64,000 nucleotides of DNA. It comes from Chrysaora quinquecirrha (lineage: Eukaryota > Cnidaria > Scyphozoa > Semaeostomeae > Pelagiidae). The first letter of the stretch is position 1. The number at the start of each line of letters is the position of its first letter. A program made the translations under genes and the position numbers. The notes under the pieces were generated by a model that did no database searches, had not been told where the DNA came from, and saw nothing but the letters and a program-made list of their open reading frames with translations. The DNA is taken from NCBI GenBank assembly GCA_014526335.1, contig JACTAT010000117.1:326327-390326 (forward strand). The letters are read 5' to 3'. Positions 56,043-64,000 of the stretch are shown in pieces.

Positions 56043-59000
56043 CTCCAGCCACAGAACCGATAGCAAAACGATAGAGTGATTCCAAAGTTTGCATTCCAAT
56101 AGACTGTTTCTGTTTCTCAGGCTGTTTATCAGGTTGCATGTATTGCTGGAAAAGAGGATGAAAAACCACAATTTCAAAATTTAGGAAAATTTGTTCGTAA
56201 AAAATTTTGACTCCAGATTCACTCTGAGCATTTTAACTTTAATGCTGACGCAAATTCTCTTATTTCTAACCCTCACTATGTTGAGGGTTAGAAATAAGAG
56301 AATTTGCGTAGGCCAGGCACTGCTATGACGAAAAGAAGTATGAAAATTTAAGAAGGGTTTGACCGTGAAAAATCACTCGGGGTGAAATTTTACACCCTTG
56401 TTCATTTTTCACTGTCAAATAGATTATGAATTTTAAGATCTTTTGAATCGCAATAAAATCAGCATCGTAAGGACTAGAATGGTGAAAATCTGCCTGAGCA
56501 CTAAAATGAAGGTATGTATAAAGATATGTTTCTATGACGGAATTTTAAAACCTTTTAAAACAAGGCAATTAGTTGCAAAAGTGTATTGGAGTCAATTGCA
56601 ACTCATATTTAATCAAAACATCCAGACATAAGTATCGTAGCAAATTGGGAAATTGCGATGAATAGCGCAATCATTTTCGGGCATACTTAAAAGCTTTTTT
56701 CGTCTGACACTCCTCAGAGTATGAACGTCAGAAACAGACCGAAACTATAGACTAAGGTGGAATTTATACCCAGATGCGGCTCGAAATGCACCAATGTCTG
56801 TTTCTGACGTTCATACTCTGAGGAGTGTCAGACGAAAAAAGCTTTTAAGTATGCCCGAAAATAATTCTGCTATTCATCGCAATTTTGAAGTTCTGTACAA
56901 CTCAAAAAATTGGGAAATGTAACTTATTAAGAACTCGTACCTTTATTTCGTGAATTTTTGAAAATATCGTCATTGGATTTGTCTTTGGAATCAGCTGATT
57001 TACATCCGCCAATGATATTTTCCTGCCGTTGAAATACGAAAGAAGTCATTAATCGAAAAGGGTTAATACGTTATGCAGTGTAAAAATTATAGAGCTGAAA
57101 GCTAATTGCTATATAGCGTTACTGATTTTCAGTGTCCTAGTTATAAGGAAAGCTTCTGAAAAAGCAATGACTACTTGCTCAGAGGAAAATAAGGATGGCC
57201 TCAGGGACCTTGACTGAGGTGCACATTCTCTTGTTGTTTTGAAAACATAGGGGCCCTATGGGCATGTTCGGCATGGTTGTAGGGGTGTTTGTGGTGGTGG
57301 TGATAGGGATGGTCGTGGTGATGGTTGTAGGGGTGTTTGTGGTGGTGATGCCGTTCCTTTAGATCTTGCCACAGCCACATCGTCGATGATGGTAATCATG
57401 ATGATGATGATGATGATGATGAGAATGATGACGATTTGCTTTGAAAAGTATTTTGAAATTGCCGCTCTTGCCCAGACTTTATGATTGATGATGAGAATGT
57501 TTGAAATGTCATTAACTAGACCAATGTGGCAATTTGCCATCGTTTAAATAGTAAACAACAATGACTCATAGTGAACTATTACGAATCAGTAGAACAATTG
57601 TCACATGACCTAAGATTGACAAAGAGGCTTGCAGGCCGCGATGGTGAAGAACTAACCACAAATTGCGCATCAATGGTCGAGACAATGGCCCTAATGGCAT
57701 TCTTGAGTCGATTTCTATTGTTACACGTTTTCCATTGTTCAAGCGTTGGTTAGTTAGTGAGTTAGTAAGTGAGTGAGTGAGTGACATCCACCCCACACCA
57801 ATATGTTCGAAATTCTTCGAACATAAAAAGGAACAAGCTCGCTACTTGGTCCGTTAAAAGAGGTCTTTTACTCAACATCCATAACAGATGACATGTGCAT
57901 CGGGGCCTGATTATAAGAGAAAATAATGTTGGGCCCAGGCTAAACGGAGAGCTTTACATGTTGGCTTTGGCAAAAATCGCTATTCTAACATTTCATTGTA
58001 GAATTTCATAATTATCCCGACATTAGTGCCACTTAACTGGGATGACCAAAAATGATTTAGAGCAAAAATCTCGGCTGACAAGATGCTGAAAGGGTCTTTC
58101 ATCATAAACGAACTGCTTTTCGAGTAATCTTTAATTTAAAATGAGGGTCATTTAGTGGTTGACATGAACCCCTGTTCCCTTGAGATATTCCCTGGTTCCC
58201 TGGCGTTAGTGAGTAGGATTATTTTTCTGACTGATAGTATAGTCAAGCGGATCGATAGGAAGGATTTTACCTGACCTCTGTTTCCCTTGTTCCCCTAGAA
58301 CCCCTAAACGACCATCTTAAATCGGGCCCTTATATCAACAGAGCTTACAATGATACACCTAAGCAGAATATATAAGATTTACATTTAATTCAAATCTTGG
58401 GCGTAAGACCGACGATGCTAGTGCATTGAATAATTGATTATTATTCTTACAACTGAAATTGAAATGCGCAGAAAAAAATAATACCCGGTGCCAGGATTCC
58501 CTAATCCACAAATCTGGAACAGAATCTCGATTTGAAGTGGAGTGACCTATAATAGAAGAGAATGATGGTAGTGTGTCAGGAGGATTAATGACAATCATCA
58601 AAAAAAGAAAACTTAAGTTTTTTGGCCACCAAATAAGAACTGAGCGAATGACGAAGGTTGTAATCCAGGGAAATGTTAATGGTATTAGGCAAAGGGGAAG
58701 ACAAAAAAGGAACTGGACAGATGATTTGAAGAAATGGTCTATGAAGAGTCTCAGTGAACTGTAGGGAACAGCAGACGACAGGAGAAGATGGAAGAAAGAT
58801 GTCAAACGATGGCTGCACCTACGCCATGATATTGATAAGGTTCAATGACGATGATGATGACTTAAAAAACCAAGAGCAGTGACGAATAATATAAAGAGAA
58901 AAAGAAGGGCTTTAGAAGCACGACTTTGATAGCATGGTGACACTTAAGGAGACATTAGTTATAATATCAAACTTATATAAGACACGATCAGTGATTGGAG

Positions 59001-62000
59001 AAGGGGATCTTCTATAAAAAGCATTATCTAGAAAAAAAAATTTATGGGTCACATGATCTTGTGAAGGTCTTACACAAGGCAAACTGAAAAGAGATCTTTT
59101 GAGGTAATTCTTGAAACCATTTGTCTCATGTATTATTTCTTAATATACATTTGGCATAAATCTTCATTTATTGTGCCTGGCCTATGTAAATGAAATGTTG
59201 AATTCGACAAATAACTAGAGGTAGCTCTAGATGTGGATTGATTTGAAACAAATACAAAAGTTACTTCTTTTGTTCAGTGAAATCTCCACATAACGGGCAC
59301 CCGAGAGACCAATCAAACTAATGCGTGTTATGTTACTCTTCGTCCGTGTAATGGGTGTCACAAGAAACAAGAAAACTCACAAATTGTACAGCTATATACA
59401 TATATACATAAGACCAACTCAAATCTATTCCAGATAACCATGAATCCATATAATACCAATAAATCCTCTCAAACTCTTAAAACTAACTCTTTCTATCGTA
59501 TGATCTCCGTTTTTTTCCTAAAAGCATCCCAAGTATTTTACGATACGCCCTACAATTATTTATTCAATGCATGTCCAATCATGTTAGACTGTCCATAATT
59601 ATGCTAATTTATGTAACTTGTCACAACACACTCCATAAAATAACTTCAATATACAATCTTAAAAATCACTTAGATACGCTGTTATCTAATATTAATAAAC
59701 CTAGTCAACTTAATAAAAAACCTATTCAACCTAATAATTCTTATAAACCTAAGCATGCTGTTCTTCCAGGGAGTTGTGTTTGTGTCTAGCTCTTAAGATA
59801 CGTTTTGAATTGTTTTTTGAAACGATCTAGTGTTGGGAGGCTACGAATTTCAGCGGGTGTATCGTTCAATGTCTTGAGAGCTGTGTAGTGAGGCCTTTCT
59901 TAGCATATTCAGTCTTATACCTTGGAATTCGGAGATCTTCAGAGTGCCTTGTGGTGTAGGTCCAATAGGAGGATCTCGATTGATATCTATCCCATAGACT
60001 TTCAAGGTATAAGACCCTCTTTTAAGAACCTACATGCTGATTTTGGTATACACTTCATTACATAAGAACAGGCTGTGTTCAAAAACGTAGGTTCACATGT
60101 GCCCGTTTTTGCTGTAAACTTTAATTGTGGTGGGTGGAAAGAGATTTCTAGGCCGGGTGTACTGATAGAATAAATTAGACAGAAAGAACAGACAGAAAGA
60201 TATTGGTGAAAGAAATTTATTGAATCTGCGACTAGAAGTTTACTGAATTTACCTGTCTATGTTTGCCAGCCTGTCTGAGCGCTTCCTCTGAAAAACGAAA
60301 ATGAATCATAATCATTAACATATAGGTATCGAAAAAGCTTTCTAAAGGCTGATACCCCGTTTACACGAGAGTAACTGGATCGGCTCTTGTCCGATCTAGA
60401 GCCAGTCTTGGCTCGAAAAGGCTTTTCGTTTACACGGGATCCCTTGGGTCCGTACCTTTTCTGGCTCTGTTTAGAGCCAATTCTGGATCAGTTCAGAAGT
60501 AGAGCCAGGCTCGGGGGGGGGGGTAACCTAACAGTTTTTGGGGTACGGGGACGTGCCATTAGTTAGGGGTATCTTTTTCCTAAAAAGTGCGGAATTATCG
60601 ATATCGTTTTTAGAAGTATGTGCGGAATTATGGGTACCATTTGAGGAAACATGCAGAAGAATGGGTATTTATCTGGAGAAATTTTGAAGAATTAAGCTTA
60701 ACATTTACAAAATGTGCAGTCCGAACTGATAACTCTTTGGACTACCTTTAAACATGACTTGCTTTTCATCAGATGATTTGGATATCTGAAAACGTTCTTT
60801 GCCTTGCGGAATAATGGGCATAACATTCATCATGTTTGCAGAATTATGGGTCACAATTTTTATCAGGTTTGCGGAATTATGGGTCACAATTTTTCAGACG
60901 TGGACGGAATTATGGGTCCAAATCTTGGGCTGAAATGGCACGTCCCCGTCCAAAACTAGCCTTAGATACTCCCCCCCCCCGAGGAGCCAGGTCATTTCGG
61001 GCTCTGTTTAGATCCCGTGTAAACGCTTTGGATCCGATCCAATCTTGTACGGATAAGAAATATGACTGCAAGTGAATACATAAGGCCTACAAGAACACAT
61101 CCTCATTTGAAGAAATCAAGTTTTCTGCTTTAGCCTCTCATAAGATGCTGCTGTGATAAAAAGAATAAATTTCAAGCAGTTTTGTAGCAAGAAGAGTGGT
61201 AGGGCAAGCGTCAACTCAACCAAAATACGTCAGTCAAAATATGTCAGGGTCGGATCGGAGCCGGTCCACTTCTTCTCGTGTAAATGCGTTGGAAAAAAGC
61301 CAGAACTGGCTCTTTTGGCTTAGCCAACACCATGCGACACCAACATTTCAGAAGCCTGTGGTTGTTTGATACGAGTGGTAGTTAAAAGGTTAGCTATGTT
61401 TAGCCACTACTGCCCGAACAGCAACAAACATATGAAGGAATGACTTGCATGAAATGTTTGGTGTAATGTCAGCGACGTTTGACGAAGGCTTAAGCATTCA
61501 TTTCATTTCATTTCAAAAAAAAGGTTTACTAATACAGAGATACAATTACTGAAGATAAATAATATAAAAGCATATAAAGAGATACAATTAACAGGCGACC
61601 ATGTCAACAAGCGACCCTGTCAACAGGTGACTACTTTTTTTAAATGCTTTAAGAGAGGAAGCCGTTTTACACTCAGCTGAGAGAGAATTCCATTGCTTTG
61701 CACCTCTAAATGAGAAACATCTCTGCCCATTTGAGGAACTCCTCTTTGGGAGTCTCAAATCGGTAGAGGTACTTCTCAGGTTGAAAGAAGTGCAAGCTGA
61801 GTTTTTCGTAAATAGATCACACAAGTACTGAGGAGCCTGTCCATTAATAGACTTGTAGACCATAATTTGCAGCTCTTCATTGATGAGAGTCTCAATGGTC
61901 TTCCAGCCCAGCTGGCTAACTAATGTTAGTCCTGGAGAATAATAGCTGCTTTTCGTTACGATTCTCGCAGCTCTGTTTTGAAGCAAATTGAAGCCTAAAA

Positions 62001-62187
62001 TCACCTGATAAGGAAAAAGCAAAAATGGGTGAAATTATAGACATTACCTTTGGTAACGCTTTTAAATTTTCCGTCGAGTGTTATATGTTTGAACATTTGC
62101 TGAATTGAGGGTAAATTATCCAACATGTCATTGAAAGCCAAACAGAACATCAAAGTAACTCTTCTGCTGCCTCCATCTGATGCGAGC
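56043..62187 (-). CDS. Aralar-type mitochondrial aspartate/glutamate carrier, partial (SLC25A12/13-like)
   Basis: These carriers sit in the inner mitochondrial membrane, exchange aspartate for glutamate plus a proton, and sense Ca2+ with N-terminal EF-hands; they feed the malate-aspartate shuttle. Minus-strand exons in frame are 62187-62048, 60287-60253, 58546-58485, 57022-56941 and 56145-56043. They encode SHQMEAAEEVTLMFCLAFND.., TKEEALRQAGKHRQ, VTPLQIEILFQICGLGNPGT, GKISLADVNQLIPKTNP.. and LESLYRFAIGSVAG, which match, in order, the segment from the last EF-hand lobe to the start of the carrier domain in aralar/citrin. Phases agree at all four junctions. The EF-hand exons upstream lie beyond 64000. 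The six-helix carrier domain (PxD/ExxK repeats) is not visible and must be in or past the gap. Confidence 0.88.
56250..56310. repeat. Perfect short hairpin
   Basis: gcaaattctcttatttctaa followed by ccctc, a 4-6 base loop around actatgtt, and the exact reverse complement gagggttagaaataagagaa-tttgc. The stem is about 28 bp with no mismatch seen. It is adjacent to an F2-like fragment (56330-56475). Confidence 0.8.
56642..56893. mobile_element. Foldback element, family F4, hairpin copy
   Basis: The arms 56642-56743 and 56803-56893 are near-perfect inverted repeats. The outer part is attgcgatgaatagc, and the inner part is cgtctgacactcctcagagt then atgaacgtcagaaacagac. Single-arm relatives occur at 51171-51270 and 62740-62840, both with the same cagaaacagaccg core and atacccagatgcggct-like sequence. 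Confidence 0.75.
57255..57430 (+). repeat. GTGG-rich and (GAT)n simple repeats
   Basis: Two tandem copies of ggttgtaggggtgtttgtgg, each followed by tggtgatg, and then a (gat)n tract at 57399-57425. A short gtgagtgagtgag run follows at 57768. Intronic in the aralar gene. Confidence 0.8.
58570..58860 (+). mobile_element. LINE 3' end (C-terminus of ORF2)
   Basis: The plus strand reads KRKLKFFGHQIRTERM, then GRQKRNWTDDLKKW, then after a TAG RRRWKKDVKRW. The K-L-x-[FW]-[FL]-G-H and G-R-x-[RK]-x-x-W-x-D-[DN]-[IL]-K-x-W pattern is the tail of RTE/Jockey-type LINE proteins. The copy ends in gacgatgatgatgac, the same (GAT)n type tail as at 1415. It is inserted antisense in an aralar intron. Confidence 0.7.
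59787..60060 (-). mobile_element. LINE 3' fragment (CR1/L2-like)
   Basis: Minus-strand frames read LRIPRYKTEYAKKG and, after a frame break, KTLNDTPAEIRSLPTLDRFK then KQFKTYLKS and a stop. N-x-[LT]-P-x-E-I-R-x-[LA]-x-[ST]-[LI]-x-x-F-[KR] is the usual C-terminus of CR1/L2-like reverse transcriptases. Frameshifted, so dead. Confidence 0.6.
60351..61343. mobile_element. Putative non-autonomous DNA element with CGTTTACACG ends
   Basis: The left side has ccccgtttacacgagagtaa, cttttcgtttacacgggatc; the right side has the inverted forms gatcccgtgtaaacgctttg and cttctcgtgtaaatgcgttg. GATCCG/AGAGCCA boxes are inverted on the two sides. Nested inside, 60505-60545 and about 60940-60985 form another inverted repeat that includes the G10 and C10 runs and ggggacgtgcca / tggcacgtcccc. 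Direct repeats of ggaattatgggt lie between (60590-60920). No coding frame is seen. Confidence 0.55.
61588..62005 (-). mobile_element. LINE 3' fragment (CR1/L2-like), longer copy
   Basis: An open minus-strand frame contains LLQNRAARIVTKSSYYSPG, QLGWKTIETLINEELQIMVY, INGQAPQYLCDLF, FSFRGAKQWNSLSAECKTAS and SLKAFKKSS, all in the usual order of the C-terminal part of CR1/L2-like LINE proteins (QNRAAR..LGW...R....M.YK..NG.AP.YL...F...F...GA..WN.L). It ends in a gaaatgaaatgaaatga tail. It lies in an aralar intron, 43 bp from the exon at 62048. Confidence 0.75.
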
Positions 62188-62737
62188 TGAAATCAAAAAC
62201 AGAAAGAAGATAATATTATCCATTTCACCCCTAGAAGGACCATATGGCTCATTGTATAACAATGCAAAACATTGAATTTTCAGGGGGTCAAAACATCTTG
62301 TGTCACGCTCTTGCCAAGAATTTATCTTAGAAATAGTTGAATTTGATTGTGCTAATGTTTCCACAAGAAAACCTATATGAAAACGAATAGAAACGAATAG
62401 GTACTTGGGAAATATTTCGACCAGAAAAGGTTAAAGGCCGATTCTCGACTAGTCGATTTTCAGGACGATCGTAGGTAAAATTCGATCGAAGTTTTTGATC
62501 GCTGCATCGACAAAATCGCTGGACAAAAAGTAGAAGTAGTTTATACTTTTCGTCAGACGATTTTGTTTGCCAAATAGTTCAACCAATGGCATTATATACT
62601 TTCGCATACTGTATCTATAATCCTTAGTTTTACTCAACTTTAGGATGCATTTTCATTAAGTAAGTAGAGATTGAAAGAATGTTTGCGAAGCGAAATTATA
62701 TTAATATTATGCGGTCTGCCGTTTACCGAAATAATCT

Positions 62738-62842
62738 ATTTTTCGTCTGACACTCCTCAGATCACGAATGTCAGAAACAGACCGAAACAATGAACTAACG
62801 CAGAAATTATACCCAGATGCGGCTTAAAATGCATCAATCGGA
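62738..62842 (+). repeat. F4-family single-arm copy
   Basis: It shares ttttcgtctgacactcctca, aatgtcagaaacagaccgaa and tacccagatgcggcttaaaa with the hairpin at 56642, without the second arm. Confidence 0.62.
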
Positions 62843-62877
62843 AAGAGAAAGGAGATAGGATGAACCGGCTATCTTTA

Positions 62878-62957
62878 AAACATGGAATGTGGAATGTTGG
62901 AATGTTGGAATGTTGGATTGTTGGAACGTTGGAATGTTGGATTGTTGGAATGTTGCG
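62878..62957 (+). repeat. Minisatellite of ggaatgttg units
   Basis: About eight units of ggaatgttgg with single-base variants (ggattgttgg, ggaacgttgg). Confidence 0.85.
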
Positions 62958-63141
62958 AAAGTGGAATACGTATTTCTAGTACTCCCAGCGGTAGTTCTTG
63001 TTCAAATATATCGCAATAAAATAAAACCAAAATAATTTCGACTGAAATATTTTCAAAAGCTTATTCTTCTTTTCGACAAATGACGAGAGAATAAAAATGA
63101 CCTGCACCTGCGATCTGAACTTTCAACTATTATGGAAAAGT

Positions 63142-64000
63142 TGTTACTTATTGTGTTGGACAAGGCCGAGAGTTAATTTCTTTTTCATCCGAGGTTAAAA
63201 GCACTATGCAACCACGTTCAAAAATAATAATTAGTAACTAGGTTTCGAAATACTCAAGAAGCATCCCTAATGGCTAAAATGAGGAGCGTTGGGGAACCTC
63301 GGGGAATGACGGGGAGCGGCATGGGAACTGCAGCGAATGATGGGGAGAACGGCATTGGAACGCATAAGAAAATCTAAGAAGATCTAATTGTATAGTTGAG
63401 GGCAGATTTTGTGGATGCTGAGAGACGTTCAGAAATCATCTTTATAAGTTTGAGAACAGGATGCACGTGTGTGCCGGAAAGGGGGCAAGAGGTTGCTTAC
63501 CGACTGCCCTCGTAAAACTGCTAATTTATTCACTTTCTAATTGTTTTCCCCTGATCTTCAGCGTTCTGCTCTTGCCCTGCGCTTCTAACCGCATTAAAGC
63601 CTTTGCTATTTCATCTTGTTAAGGGTGGGGACATCACTTTTTCTTTCCGTTTGTTATTACCTGTTCTGTACCATTTCTGCTGGTTCTCCAACGTTCCTGT
63701 CCTTCCTGCATTTTCTCCAATGTTCCAACACGTTTTCATGTCATTCTCCAGAATTCCCAACGCTTTCTACCACCCTCCCGCGTTCCAATGCCGTTCTCCA
63801 CATCATTCGCTGCAGTTCCCATGCCGCTCCCCGTCATTCCCGAGGTTCCCCAACGCTCCTCATTTCAGCCATTAGGGATGCTTCTTGAGTATTTCGAAAC
63901 CTAGTTACTAATTATTATTTTTGAACGTGGTTGCATAGTGCTTTTAACCTCGGATGAAAAAGAAATTAACTCTCGGCCTTGTCCAACACAATAAGTAACA
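63142..64000. repeat. Large near-perfect inverted repeat at right edge
   Basis: Left arm 63142-63363 (starts tgttacttattgtgttggac) and right arm 63780-64000 (its reverse complement, ending ataagtaaca) match over about 220 bp with only a few differences. A 416-bp centre separates them, itself rich in gttcc/ggaac motifs. The repeat reaches the last base of the window, so the arms may be longer. Confidence 0.88.

Noticed and set aside
57300..57430. G-rich tract as a telomere-like or regulatory element
   Set aside because: The units (ggtggtggtgat, ggttgtaggggtg) are irregular and merge into (GAT)n, so an ordinary simple repeat is enough.
61588..62022. 144-residue minus-strand frame as a host gene
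   Set aside because: The residue pattern (QNRAAR.., LGW.., RGAKQWNSL..) is the C-terminus of a CR1/L2-like LINE protein, with a simple-repeat tail after it.

Overview
This is a window of an animal nuclear genome: AT-rich, with multi-exon genes separated by GT..AG introns of 0.1-4 kb, many tRNA-derived SINEs, foldback MITEs and LINE fragments, and one run of exactly 500 N (54796-55295). A large PDZ/Enigma-type cytoskeletal gene, an aralar-type mitochondrial carrier and a single-exon class A GPCR make it metazoan. A cnidarian-grade animal is my best guess, but the sequence alone does not settle it.

Layout, left to right. (1) ATAD1/Msp1 AAA ATPase on the minus strand (401-5359, C-terminal half off the left edge). 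It is head-to-head with (2) ribosomal protein S14 (uS11) on the plus strand (5698-12713), across about 340 bp that probably holds a bidirectional promoter. The long third coding intron of RPS14 contains duplicated foldback elements and a roughly 1.4-kb duplicated block. (3) An isolated intronless GPCR on the plus strand (15322-16350) is followed directly by a hierarchical satellite array (16490-18480). (4) Ribosomal protein S24 (eS24) lies on the minus strand (19393-20872), divergent from (5) a giant PDZ gene of the ALP/Enigma/Zasp (PDLIM) family on the plus strand, from 21452 up to the gap. (6) Beyond the gap, an aralar-type Ca2+-regulated aspartate/glutamate carrier gene (SLC25A12/13) lies on the minus strand (56043-62187). 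Its 5' exons are off the right edge and its carrier domain is hidden in or beyond the gap. The window ends in a near-perfect inverted repeat (63142-64000).

The most interesting structure is inside the PDLIM gene. After the PDZ domain, nearly all exons that I could place by splice sites and frame are symmetric phase 1-1 cassettes. Many carry a repeated short module of the form P-S-[KR]-x-F-x-x-L-Q, which resembles the single S-R-S-F-R-I-L motif between the PDZ and LIM regions of Enigma-family proteins. Two internal ATG exons (25784, 32865) each head a copy of the same exon set, with matching 72-bp and 141-bp exons. This looks like an intragenic duplication of about 8 kb that made alternative, PDZ-less isoforms. 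A smaller tandem exon-pair duplication (39385-40738) and an alternative terminal exon with its own poly(A) signal (52627-52767) add further isoform potential.

All exon models are my own reading of splice sites, frame and family similarity recalled from knowledge. No alignment or transcript data were available.
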